Positions 16,567-27,100 of a stretch of 64,000 nucleotides of DNA are shown one piece after another (the first letter of the stretch is position 1; every line of letters starts with the position of its first letter). Location of the stretch: NCBI GenBank assembly GCA_963848825.1, contig CAWKFA010000002.1:1-64000 (forward strand). The letters run 5' to 3'. The notes beneath the pieces are model-generated. The model worked only from the letters and a program-made list of their open reading frames with translations, had not been told where the DNA came from and did not search any database. Position numbers and translations under genes: made by a program. This DNA comes from CAVVSQ01 sp963848825 (GTDB taxonomy: Bacteria; Planctomycetota; Planctomycetia; Gemmatales; Gemmataceae).

Positions 16567-16589
16567 ACCGCTTTTTTGCATTTGGTGCA

Positions 16590-17314
16590 ATGATGAGCGA
16601 AACTGATTCAAATGCTGGCCGAGAGCGCCTTCACAGACTCTCGAGGATTCGTCGGGTGGCAACGGTTCTGCTGGACGGACCTCGTGCAGTGATGTTTCCC
16701 AATGATCCGAAAGGACTGAAGCTATGGCTTGAGCCTACAATACGTATGAAAACTTATTTCACGGCGTTAAGGAGGACGGAGAGCCTGGCTATTTACTGCG
16801 TGCCTAATTGTCTCGAACGTAAGCCCACCAGCCCCGTATTGGTAGGCGCAGTTGCTGGGAAGGTGGAAAGGACAAAGGCTCAGTTTGGGCGAAGCGGGAG
16901 TGCGACTGGCCAACGATTGCGACCACTTTTTGGCAATTACCCGAAGACCAGTTAGCGACTGTAGACAAGTTGTTGCGACAGCTTGATGAATCCCTGAATG
17001 CATTCCCCTTTTCAGTGGAGGGATTAGACCTTTCAGGTATGTCAGGTTTCAAGCCATTGCCAGTCGATGCGGAAATCTTTACAGACACGGTTCATAACGG
17101 ACTCTGGCGAATCACTCGCTTCTGGTCTCTTGAGTTTCATTGGAGTCCTGTTGCCACGAATTGGTCAAGACTCGATCAGGCGTGGCAGCCATTGTTTGAA
17201 GCCCTCGCTAAACTCAATGAATACCCAAGAGCAACGCTGGATTTTGTACCCGTGGAAAAATACGACATTGATCCTGCGGGTTATGACAATCTTTTCAAAT
17301 CCGATCGCCAATAA
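16590..17314 (+). CDS. Hypothetical protein, probably one frameshifted gene
   Basis: The 5' part (MMSETDSNAGRERLHRLSRI, then FPNDPKGLKLWLEPTIRMKT) and the 3' part are in different frames. The 3' part (from about 16845) reads WEGGKDKGSVWAKRECDWP, WQLPEDQLATVDKLLRQLDE, GLWRITRFWSLEFHWSP and QAWQPLFEALAKLNEYPRAT. It ends at 17312-17314. The shift lies between about 16750 and 16845. The Trp-rich acidic C-terminus is typical of small soluble immunity or regulatory proteins, but no family is recognised. It sits in the immunity-rich island. Confidence 0.45.
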
Positions 17315-17431
17315 GCCGCGACCTGGCTTCAACGGAATGGGCGGCGCCTGGCAGCCCCTATGTGACCGGTACGATAAACAAGTAAAAAAAAGGTATCCAA
17401 GGGCACAAACTTGTCACTTGGGAGGACGAAA

Positions 17432-18113
17432 ATGAAAGCTCGTCGGATTGCAGTTGCCGCGGCATTCCTCCTGGTGTTCTCAGCGACCGTGTCGGCCGGC
17501 GATCCACCGAAAGCCAAGGATCTTGTCAGTTTGGAGAAGAAACTCGTGGGTGTTTGGGTCGGGCAAGGGGGTGTGATGGACGAATGGTTTTTCAGGCGGA
17601 TGGGACATACCATGTGATGGAGTGGATGGTGGGCGGGGCTTTGGGACTGGCATTTGGAAGATCGAGTGGAGCCACTACCGCCGACGTTGGTCCTTTCACC
17701 AACTCAAATCGAACATATCGTCCTCAACATGCCAAAGCCCCGCAAGGTCTTTTTGCGAACGCTGAATGACAAGGCGCTGAATTTCGAATATCCAAACCCG
17801 CAAGGCGCAGACGCATATGGGCGAGTACCTGCGGGGAACGGAGTTGGATGACGTGAAAATTCGGCTCCGCATTTTGGATACGACTGTCCAAGAATACCTC
17901 TTCCATTCCAACGACAAACTCCCCGCCAATCTCAAGGCACTTGTGGTCGCAAAGGTTTTGTCCTCGAATTTATTGGTTGATCCGTGGGGCAAAGAGTTCC
18001 TCTACGAAATTTCCGGAAAGAGGAATCAGGGGGAAAAGCCCGACATTTGGACCGAGACGCCAGACAAAAAAGTGATCGGGAACTGGATGCGTGAAGGAAA
18101 ACAAGGGCGGCGG
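17432..18113 (+). pseudogene. Secreted protein with a GspG-like C-terminal domain, frameshifted and 3' truncated
   Basis: ATG 17432 follows GGGAGGACGAAA. Residues 1-23 (MKARRIAVAAAFLLVFSATV...) are a signal peptide. At least two frames follow: KDLVSLEKKLVGVWVGQGG, then HIVLNMPKPRKVFLRTLNDK. From 17846 the text IRLRILDTTVQEYLFHSNDK, LVDPWGKEFLYEISGKRN and PDIWTETPDKKVIGNW follows. The DPWG-x-x-x-Y...SxG...DIWT order is the C-terminal domain of type II secretion pseudopilin G-like proteins, widespread in planctomycetes. The natural 3' end is replaced by a group II intron remnant at 18133, so the gene is probably dead. Confidence 0.55.
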
Positions 18114-18132
18114 CATGCCGCTTATACGCTGG

Positions 18133-18300
18133 ACAGGAAAAGGGCCGGGTCGCGCCAGGGATTGCTCCCTGGCGCCCCCCAGTGTCTGGTGGTGCTCCGC
18201 GAGCGGATGGTGACGGTTGAGCAAAGGGATCGCTCCACCCGACGCAAAACTCGCTTCCGGTTGCCGGCCAAGCTCTACCTTCCCAAGCTTGCCTGTGCAA
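18133..18300 (-). mobile_element. Group II intron remnant (third copy)
   Basis: On the minus strand it encodes NRHHPLAEHHQTL, matching HRHHPLREQHNIL of the copy at 15370. It then jumps to the hairpin GCGCCAGGG...CCCTGGCGC and GACCCGGCCC that also end the copy at 8896. The reverse-transcriptase C-terminus and domain V are deleted. The three remnants therefore descend from one intron family with different deletions. Confidence 0.6.
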
Positions 18301-18399
18301 GGACATCCGTGTTTACTAATGAATTTGTGCCAAGTGAAAATGGTTTGGCAATTCCGCAACGGTCGGCGCTTTCGGGGACCAGTCAGCACGGGCAGCCCA

Positions 18400-18780
18400 C
18401 TATTTTTTCTTGCTCTCCCGGTAAGAAGGCGCTTGTGCCAGCGTGAAGATGATAATCTCTTCGCCGGTTACGGTGCTGATATCGTGGTGTAGGCTCTGCA
18501 CCCTGACCTCGGTGCCTTCCTGGACCATCGCTTCCAGGAACGGCCGAGCCGTTTCCATCAGCTGAGTCCTAACCTCTTTGAGCAGGTTCCTCCCCTTATC
18601 CGACGGGAGCGACTTGACCAGTTGTTGTTCCGCCGCGGTCAAGACGCCTTGGAGACGGACCACGAGGAGGTCACCGATTAGGTGGGCATAGACGTTCTTC
18701 GGGCCACGACCCATGTAATCCTGCTCGAATTGGCTCATCCTTTGGCAGATGGCGGCTTCGATTTCTCCCTGTGTTTTCAT
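18400..18780 (-). CDS. DUF2294 family protein
   Basis: 126 residues from ATG at 18780 (MKTQGEIEAAICQRMSQFEQ); upstream extension to 18855 is unlikely. Conserved blocks are DYMGRGPKNVYAHLIGDLLV, VRLQGVLTAAEQQLV, ETARPFLEAMV and HDISTVTGEEIIIFTL. These match the DUF2294 family, small soluble proteins of unknown function found next to inorganic-carbon or sodium transport genes in some bacteria. No transporter is adjacent here. A second and a third, degenerate, copy lie on the opposite strand downstream, so a local duplication with inversion is likely. Confidence 0.8.
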   Translation of the reverse strand: MKTQGEIEAAICQRMSQFEQDYMGRGPKNVYAHLIGDLLVVRLQGVLTAAEQQLVKSLPSDKGRNLLKEVRTQLMETARPFLEAMVQEGTEVRVQSLHHDISTVTGEEIIIFTLAQAPSYRESKKK

Positions 18781-18991
18781 GTTTGACCTCGAACGTGCCC
18801 AAATTCCCGCTGTTGGTCGCGCGGACGCCCGGGCATGCACGGACAAGAAACGCAACGTTTCCCGTCCATTTGAAGATCATTTTACAAGGACGCGAAATGA
18901 CATGTTCATTACATTCTCGTGAAAAGGGATTTTTTCCGTGGCACCCTTCCATGGATTCGCCTACAATGCCCATGACCTGAATTGTATTGGT

Positions 18992-19096
18992 CGGATGACT
19001 AGGCGAAGAGCACTCCAGCAAAACCTGGAGGGTTCGTTGACGAGTAAGCCGACGTGGTTGAATACCTTGGGTGTTCTGCCACGTCGGCTTTTTTTT
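18992..19096 (+). promoter_or_regulatory. Leader with intrinsic terminator upstream of DUF2294 gene 2
   Basis: A block beginning GGATGACT (about 18992) contains a small hairpin (CTCCAG...CTGGAG, 19011-19028) and then a terminator. The arms AAGCCGACGTGG (19046-19057) and CCACGTCGGCTT (19079-19090) extend inward by GAATACC/GGTGTTC, with T8 from 19089 to 19096. A homologous block lies at about 19747-19847. Both stand 50-80 bases before a start codon, which could mean transcription attenuation or just a duplicated terminator. Confidence 0.5.
19046..19096 (+). terminator. Intrinsic terminator
   Basis: A perfect 12-bp outer stem AAGCCGACGTGG/CCACGTCGGCTT (19046-19057, 19079-19090) is followed by a T run on the plus strand. 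Confidence 0.8.
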
Positions 19097-19145
19097 CGCT
19101 CGCGGCGGCACGGGACGTTCGCCGGAGCTGAAGTGGGAACCCCAA

Positions 19146-19560
19146 TGGAAAAGCTGAAATCAACCATGGCCGAGCAGATCGCCCAGGCGGCAATCGCTTT
19201 CGAGCAACGGCGAACGGGCAACCATGTGCCCAAATCGGTCACCGTGGTTCTGAGCGAGGGCACCCTGGTGATCACGCTGCACGATGCCTTGTCGCCGGCC
19301 GAGAAAGCCATGGCTCAGAGCCCCGCGGCGCTGCTCAGATGCAGGAGTTCCACCGACAGTTGTTCGCTAACTCCGCCGATTCCTTGCGAGGGGAGATCAG
19401 CAGAATAACGGGAATGGAAGTTCGGGAGGCGACTGCCGCCATCGAGCCTGCTAGCGGGGCCGTCGTGCAGGCATTCACGACCGGCAACGTGGTGCAAGTC
19501 TTCCAACTGGCCGGCAGCATCCCTACGGAAGCGTGGAGTGGCACTGCGCCGAGCAGTTAG
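19146..19560 (+). CDS. DUF2294 family protein, second copy (one frameshift)
   Basis: ATG 19146. The first frame reads MEKLKSTMAEQIAQAAIAFE, then VPKSVTVVLSEGTLVITLHD and LSPAEKAMAQSPA. A shift near 19325 joins it to MQEFHRQLFANSADSLRGEI, ITGMEVREATAAIEPASGA and VVQAFTTGNVVQVFQLAG, ending at 19558-19560. It has the same domain layout as the minus-strand copy at 18400 (basic start helix, LxVxLxxxLxxAE, then xxTG-V-x-E-V strands), and the length of about 138 is normal. A leader with terminator precedes it. Confidence 0.7.
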
Positions 19561-19586
19561 CCAGGAAACGCACAGCCTGAACCAAA

Positions 19587-19690
19587 ATGGATGGGTCCCA
19601 ATGGAGCATAGCCCAAAAGATTGCCCAGGCGGCCCGCACTTTCGAGTTGCGGATTTCGAACTGCGGGCGTGAATGGACGCAACGCCCGTA
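19587..19690 (+). pseudogene. DUF2294 N-terminal fragment, third copy
   Basis: The frame from 19587 reads MDGSQWSIAQKIAQAARTFE, then LRISNCGREW. AEQIAQAAIAFEQRR of gene 2 and AQKIAQAARTFELR here are clearly related. The sequence degenerates after about 30 codons. It is followed by the second copy of the GGATGACT/terminator leader, so gene plus leader appear to have been duplicated together. Confidence 0.55.
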
Positions 19691-19794
19691 ACGAGCTCTT
19701 GACTTTCCAGAGCTACTGTCTAATGTAATCCTTGCAACTAGCGCGGATGACTTGAAAAAGCCCAATCCCAACCGGGGAAGGGGCGTTTAACAGT

Positions 19795-19847
19795 AAGCCG
19801 GCGTGGTCGAACACTTCCAGTGTGTTCGACCACGCCGGCTTTTTTTT
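19795..19847 (+). terminator. Strong intrinsic terminator (20-bp perfect stem)
   Basis: The arms at 19795-19814 and 19822-19841 are exact reverse complements with the 7-base loop TTCCAGT, followed by T7. It is homologous to the terminator at 19046 and lies about 70 bases before the TIGR03032 gene. Confidence 0.9.
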
Positions 19848-19918
19848 GGCCCTGAATCAAACGGACGGAGCTTCTTGTGCGGTGCTCGCACCGCCCCCTA
19901 CTTGCAGAGGAGCCGCCT

Positions 19919-21025
19919 ATGAACGCCCTGCCTCGCCACGAGGCGGCACGCGAACAACCCGCACGCGCCATCGGTGCCACTGCCGAGGCGTGGGTGGAGG
20001 TGCTCGGCTCGCGCCACTTCCCAGCGTGGCTGGCCGAGCAGCAGCTGAGCCTGTCGTTCACCACCTACCAGACTGGCAAGTTGTTCTTTATAGGCCTCAG
20101 GCCCGACGGGCAGCTGTCGGTCTTCGAGCGGACGTTCAACCGCGCCATGGGGCTCTGGTCGAACGGGCCAACGCTGTGGATGAGCTCTCAGTATCAGCTC
20201 TGGCGCTTCGAGAATGCGCTGCCGACGGGGAGTCAACACGGGGAATACGACGCACTCTACGTGCCGCGCGCCGGCTACACCACGGGCGACCTGGACGTGC
20301 ATGACATCGTCGTTGAGGACAGCGGTCGCGTGGTGTTCGCCAACACTGCCTTTGGCTGCCTGGCCACGCTCAATGAGCGCTCGAGTTTCCAGCCGCTGTG
20401 GCGGCCACCCTTTCTGAGCAAGCTGATCAACGAGGATCGCTGTCACCTGAACGGGGTGGCCCTGCGTGATGGCCGGGTCCGCTACGTGACAACGGTCAGC
20501 CAGTCGGACGTCGTGGATGGTTGGCGCGATAAGCGCAGGGATGGCGGCTGCGTCAGCGACGTGCAGACGGCCGCGGTGATCGTCGCCGGCCTATCCATGC
20601 CGCACTCGCCACGCTGGTATCGTGGGCAGCTTTGGGTGCTGAACTCCGGCGCCGGGCAGTTCGGACGCGTGGACGTGAACGCGGGCAGGTTTGAGCCAAT
20701 CGCCTTCTGCCCTGGCTACCTGCGCGGGCTGACGTTCGTGGGCGACTACGCCGTGGTCACGCTGTCGAAGCCGCGGCATGACAAGACCTTCGGCGGACTG
20801 GCGCTGGACGAGCAGCTTCCCAAGCGAGGCGCGGAGGCGCAGTGCGGCTTGCAAGTGATCGACCTCCGTAGCGGCACCGTGGTCCACTGGGTGCGCGTTG
20901 AGGGGATGGTTTCGGAGTTGTACGACGTGGTGGCCTTGGCGGGCGTCCGGCGGCCGATGGCGCTGGGGTTCAAGAGCGACGAAATCCAGCGTTTGCTGAC
21001 GGTGGGCGAAGCGGGCGTGTTGTAA
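19919..21025 (+). CDS. TIGR03032 family protein
   Basis: 368 residues from ATG 19919, with AGAGGAG at 19906-19912 as ribosome site. Family features include HFPAWLAEQQLSLSFTTYQT and GKLFFIGL near the start, FNRAMGLWSNGPTLWMSS, the HDIVVEDSGRVVFANTAFGC block, CHLNGVALRDGRVRYVT, SMPHSPRWYRGQLWVLNSGA and the C-terminal beta-rich end. The repeated strand pattern suggests a beta-propeller. The function of the family is unknown; no signal peptide is seen, so it is probably cytoplasmic. It stands alone behind a strong terminator leader, 133 bases before the giant repeat protein gene. Confidence 0.85.
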   Translation: MNALPRHEAAREQPARAIGATAEAWVEVLGSRHFPAWLAEQQLSLSFTTYQTGKLFFIGLRPDGQLSVFERTFNRAMGLWSNGPTLWMSSQYQLWRFENALPTGSQHGEYDALYVPRAGYTTGDLDVHDIVVEDSGRVVFANTAFGCLATLNERSSFQPLWRPPFLSKLINEDRCHLNGVALRDGRVRYVTTVSQSDVVDGWRDKRRDGGCVSDVQTAAVIVAGLSMPHSPRWYRGQLWVLNSGAGQFGRVDVNAGRFEPIAFCPGYLRGLTFVGDYAVVTLSKPRHDKTFGGLALDEQLPKRGAEAQCGLQVIDLRSGTVVHWVRVEGMVSELYDVVALAGVRRPMALGFKSDEIQRLLTVGEAGVL

Positions 21026-21158
21026 TGTCGCATTTTAGCGCAGGCTGCCAGTCTGTGACCTATAGTCTTTCGCTGAAACTCAGGCTGACAGGCTGACAGG
21101 CTGGCAGCTTGTCACCACGTACTTTTACGAATCACGATTATTTCCCGAGGGCTTTGAC

Positions 21159-24100
21159 ATGGCTTTCTTCTCCTTGAAGCTTTGGCTACAGCAGCAGCGA
21201 GATGCCGCACGCGGCCAACAACGGCGCCGTCCGCCGCCGCTGCGCCAGCGGCTCCAGGTCGAAATCCTCGAAGACCGCATTACCCCCAGTTTCAGCCCTG
21301 GCCCTGGTTCTCCCTTCGCCGTCGGCACGGGTCCGGTCGCCGTGGCGATAGGTGATCTCAACCGCGACGGCATTCCCGACATGGTCGTCGCCAACCAAGG
21401 TAGTAACAACGTGAGCGTGCGGTTGGGCACCGGCGGCGGCGACTTTCGCCGCCGCTACCAACTATACCGTCGACACCCATCCGGTCAGCGTGGCGATTGC
21501 AGACGTCAACGCCGACGGCAAGCCCGACATCGTCGTCGCCAATGCGGGTAGTGACTCTGTGAGCGTGCTGCTAGGGACGGGCAACGGTGCGTTCGGCGCC
21601 GCCGCCAACTTCGCCATCGCCTCGGCTCCGTTTTCCGTGGCGATCGGGGACGTCAACGGCGATGGCAAGCTGGACCTCGTCACCGCCAACTTCAACGACA
21701 ACATCGTGAGCGTACTGCTGGGGACGGGCACCGGTGCTTTCGGCGCCGCCGCAAACTTCGCCGTCGGCTCGGGTCCGCAATCCGTGGCGATCGGGGACAT
21801 CAACGGCGATGGCAAGCTGGACCTCGTCACCGCCAACAACAACGGCAACAACGTGAGCGTGCTGCTGGGCACGGGCAGCGGTTCCTTCGGTGCGGCCACC
21901 AATTTCGCCGTCGGCTCTTATCCGGTCTCCGTGACGCTCGGGGACATCAACGGCGATGGCAAGCCCGACCTCGTCGTCGCCAACAGAGTCAGCAACACCG
22001 TGAGCGTGCTGCTGGGGACGGGAACCGGCTCCTTTGGCGCCGCCACCAACTTCGCCGTGGGTACGGCCCCGTATTCCGTGGCGCTCGGGGACATTAACGG
22101 CGATGGCAAGCCCGACCTCGTCGTTGCCAACTACGGCAGCAACACCGTGAGCGTGCTGCTGGGCACGGGAAACGGCTCCTTTGGCGCGGCCACCAACTTC
22201 GCCGTGGGTACGGCTCCATATTCCGTGGCGCTCGGCGGACGTCAACGGCGACGGCAAGCCCGACCTCGTCGTCACCGATGGCGGCAGCAACGACATCACC
22301 GTGCTGCTCAATACCTACGCCGCCGTCTCCAGTCTCCCGTTCAAGGCCGCCACCAACGTCACCGCCGGCAGGGCTCCGTTTTCCGTGGCGATCGGGGACG
22401 TCAACGGTGATGGCAAGCCCGACATGGCCGTCGCCAATAGCGTCAGCAGCACCGAAAACTACTCCGTGAGCGTGCTGCTGGGTAACGGCGACGGCACCTT
22501 CGGCAGCGCGGTCAATTTCGCCACCGGCTCGTACCCAGTATCCGTGGCGATCGGGGACGTCAACGGCGACGGCAAGCCCGACCTCGTCGTCGCCAACAAT
22601 TTCGGCAACTCTGTGAGCGTGCTGCTGGGAGTTGGCAACGGCACCTTCGGCGCTGCCGCGACCTTCGCCGTCGGCTCGTCTCCTCGCTCCGTGGCGATCA
22701 GAGACGTCAACGGCGATGGCAAGCCCGACCTCGTCGTTGCCAACTTCGGCGGCAACGTGAGCGTGCTGCTGGGCACGGGCACTGGCTCCTTCGGCGCCGC
22801 CACCAACTTCGCCACCGGTACGCAATCGGAGTCCGTGGCGATCGGGGACGTCAACGGCGACGGCAAGCCCGACCTCGTCGTCGCCAACGCCGGCAGCGGC
22901 AACGTGAGCGTGCTCCTGGGTAATGGCGACGGCACTTTCGGCGCCGCCACCAACTTCACCGCCGGCACGGCTCCGGCCTCTGTGGCAATCGGCGACGTCA
23001 ACGGCGACGGCAAGCTCGATATCATCACCGCGAACTTCGGCAGCAGCAACATGAGCGTGCTACTGGGGGTTGGCGACGGCACTTTCGAGGTCATCAACAG
23101 CTTCCTGGTCGGCACGAATCCATTCTCCGTGGCGGTCGGAGACATCAACGGCGACGGCAAGCCCGACATCGTCACCGCCAACTTCGGCAGCAACAACGTG
23201 AGCGTATTGCTGGGCAACGGTACTGGCACCACCTTCACCGCGGACACCAGCCTTGCCGTCGGCTCTTCTCCGCGCGACGTTGTGATGGCGGACATCAACG
23301 GCGACGGTAAGCCCGACCTCGCCGTCGCCAACGGCAACTACAGCAGCACCACCGTGAGTGTGCTGCTGGGAGGTGGCGCAGTTGTAATCGATCTGAGCGT
23401 GACCGCAACGTCAGTGGCGACCACCGAGGGGGCGGCCTTCAGCGGCCGGGTCGCCACCTTCTGCGACGGGAGCAACACCGACCCAATCGGCAACTTCACG
23501 GCGACGATCCACTGGGGCGACTCCACGTCCGACACGGCCGGCACCGTCAGCCAGCCGGGTGGCATCGGTACGGCGTATGTGGTCGCTGCGAGCGGCACCC
23601 CACACACCTATGCCGAGGAAGGCCCGTACACATTTTCGGTAACGATCACCGACACCGACGAAACCAGCAACACGGCGTCGAACACCGGCACGGCCACGGT
23701 CGCCGATGCGGCCTTGACCGGCAGCAGCGCGGCCACGGCCGGCGGCACCGAAGGCATTCTTAACAGCAGCGTGCTATCGGGCGCGACCTTCACCGACGCC
23801 AACCCGGGCGACCACAGCGCCGAGATGTCCGCGACAATCAACTGGAAAGACACGCAGACTAGTATCGGCACGGTGTCCTACCTGGACGGCGTCTACACGG
23901 TGCACGGTGCGCACACCTACGCCGAGGAAGGCAGCTTCGGCTTTAGCATCGACGTGGTCGATGCGGGCGGCAGCGGCACCACCATTACGGGCACCGCCAC
24001 GGTTGCCGACGCTGCTCTGACAGCCGGCACTTTAACGCCGCCGGCGGCGACCGAAGGGGCGAGGTTCAATGACGTGGTGGTATTCCACTTCACCGACGCC

Positions 24101-27100
24101 GATCCGGGCGGAGCCGTGGGCGACTATTTGGCGACGGTGAACACCGGCGACGTGACACTGAACAATGTCTTCAACCCGACCCAGGTCGCTATCGTGGCCA
24201 ATGGGGAGGGCGGCTTCGACGTGCTGCTGTCGTACAACTACCTGGAAGAGCTGACCGGCGCGACCTTCAGCGTGACGGTGACCGACAATGCCGCGACGAC
24301 CAGCCAGAGCATCGACACGTTCAGCGTGGCGGACGCGGCGTTGACGGCGAACAATTTCAGCACGCCGCGGGCCACCGAAGGGGCGCCGTTCACCAGCAGG
24401 GTGTTCACGTTCAGCGATGCCGATACGGCCGGCGCGGCCAGCGATTTCACAGCTGTGGTGGTCCTGGGAGACGGCAACACCGTGACCCTGACCAGCACGG
24501 CGAGCGCCGACGGCCAGATCGTGGGTGGCAAGGGCGGCGCGTTCGACGTCTTCGTGACACACACCTACCTGGAAGAGCTGACGGGCCAGACGTTCAGCGT
24601 CACTGTCACCGACCATTTCAGCCAGACCAGCGCCAGCACCAGCACGTTCAGCGTGGCGGACGCGGCCCTGACCGGCGGCACCCAGGCGGCGGCGGGCGGC
24701 ACCGAGAACGCAACCAACAGCAGCGTGCTGTCGGCGGCGACATTCACCGACGCCAACCCGGGCGATAACCATGCCGAGATGACCGCCACGATCAACTGGG
24801 GCGACGACGGGGACACCTCGCCCGGCACAGTATCGTTTGCCGGCGGCGTTTACACGGTGAACGGCACGCACACCTATGCCGAGGAAGGTAGCCACGGCCT
24901 CAGCATCAGCGTGGTCGACAATGGCGGCAGCGTGGCCACGATTAGCGGCACGGCCACGGTCGCCGATGCGGCCTTGACGGCGAACAGCTTCACGCCGCCC
25001 GTGGCGATTGAAGGCGCGCCGGTCGACGGTACGGTGTTCAACTTCAGCGATGCGGACCCCAACGGCACGGTCAGCGATTACACGGCCGTGGTCGTCCTGG
25101 GCGACGGCACCACGGTAACCCTGACCAGCGTCCCCAGCAGCGACGGCCAGATCGTTGCCAATGGCGTTACCTTCGACGTGCAGTTGTCGCATACGTACCT
25201 GGAAGAGCTCACGGGGCAGACGTTCCGCGTCACCGTCACCGACAATGCCAGCCAGGCCGGCGCCGCCACGACCACGTTCAGCGTGGCGGACGCGGCCTTG
25301 ACGATGAACAGCTTCACGCCGCCCTCCGCGACCGAAGGCATTCCGATAGGAGGTGGACCGCGTGGGTTCTTCTTTTTGCCGTTCGGCGCCACGGTGTTCA
25401 ACTTCAGCGATGCGGACCCCAGCGGCACGGTCAGCGATTACACTGCCGTGATCGTCCTGGGCGACGGCAATACGGCGATCCTGACCAGCACCCGCAGTGC
25501 CGATGGGCAGATCGTGGCCAACGGCCGCACCTTCGATGTGAACCTGACACACACCTACCTGGAAGAGATGACGGGGCAGACGTTCAGCGTCACCGTCACC
25601 GACCATTTCAGCCAGACGAGCGCCAGCACGAGCACGTTCAGCGTGGCGGACGCGCCGTTGACGACGAACTCCTTCACGCCACCGGTGGCGACCGAAGGCT
25701 GCGCCATTCAGCGGCACGGTGCTCAACTTCAGCGACGCCGATCCCAATGGCACGGCCAGCGACTACACGGCGGTGGTGGACCTGGGCGACGGTAACACCG
25801 TGATCTTGACAAGCAACTTCACCGCCGACGGGCAGATCGTGCCCCACGTGGGCGGCACCTTCGACGTGCGCGTGACGCACACCTATCTGGAAGAAGCGCT
25901 GGGCCAAACCTTTAGCGTGACCGTAACCGACCACGCCAGCCAGACGAGCGCCAGCACCAATTTTCTCAACGTGGCTGACGCGGCCCTGGCGGCTGACTCT
26001 TTGACCCCGCCGGTGGCGAGCGAGGGCACGCCGTTCAGCGGCACGGTGTTCAACTTCAGCGACGCCGACCCATACGGCACGGCCAGTGATTACACGGCTT
26101 TGGTGGTACTGGGCGACGGCAGCACCGTGACCCTGACCAGCACGGTCACCGCCGACGGGCAGATCGTGGCCCACGCGGGCGGCACCTTCGACGTAAACCT
26201 GACGCATACCTACCTGGAAGAGATCACGGGCCAGACCTTCAGCGTGACCGTGACCGATAATCAGAGCCAGGCGAGCGGCAGCACCAGCTTGTTCAGCGTG
26301 GCGGATGCGGCGTTGACGGCCGGCGTTTTCACACCGCCGGTAGCGACCGAAGGCGCGGCGTTCAGCGGCACGGTATTCAACTTCAGAGAGGCCGACCCGA
26401 ACGGCACTGCAAGCGACTACACGGCTGTGGTCGTTCTGGGCGACGGCAGCACCGTGACCCTTACCAGCACGTTCAGCGCCGACGGGCAGATCGTGGCCCA
26501 CGCGGGCGGCACCTTCGACGTGAACCTGACGCACACCTACCTCGAAGAGTTGACGGGCAAATCCTTCAGCGTGACCGTGACCGACAATCAGAGTCAGACG
26601 AGCGCCAGCACCAACACATTTAGTGTGGCCGACGCGGCTTTGACAACGAATAGCTTCACCCCGCCGCTGGCGATCGAGGGCATTCCGTTCGCGGACATGG
26701 TGGTGCTGAACTTTAGCGATGCGGACCCGAATGGGACGGCGAGCGACTACACGGCCGTGGTCGTCGTGGGCGACGGTGACACCGTGACCCTGACCAGCAC
26801 ACCAGACGCCGATGGGCAGATCGTGGCCCACGCGGGCGGCACCTTCGACGTGCAGTTAACGCACACCTACCTGGAAGAGATGACGGGGCGGCCTTTCAGC
26901 GTCACCGTGACCGACAATTTGAGCCAGACGAGTGCGCGTACCAGCGCGTTCCGTGTGGCGGATGCCGCGTTGACGACGAACACTTTCACCCCGCCCGTGG
27001 TGACCGAGTCGGCCGCGTTCAGCGGCACGGTGCTGAACTTCAGCGACGCCGACCCCAACGGGACGTTGAGCGATTACACGGCCACGGTGGTGCTGGGCGA

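Noticed and set aside
24032..25753. Long minus-strand frame of 573 codons opposite the Ig-like repeats
   Set aside because: It is the reverse of a GC-rich repetitive gene. Its product is His/Arg/Gly-rich without any motif, and the plus strand has clear domains.
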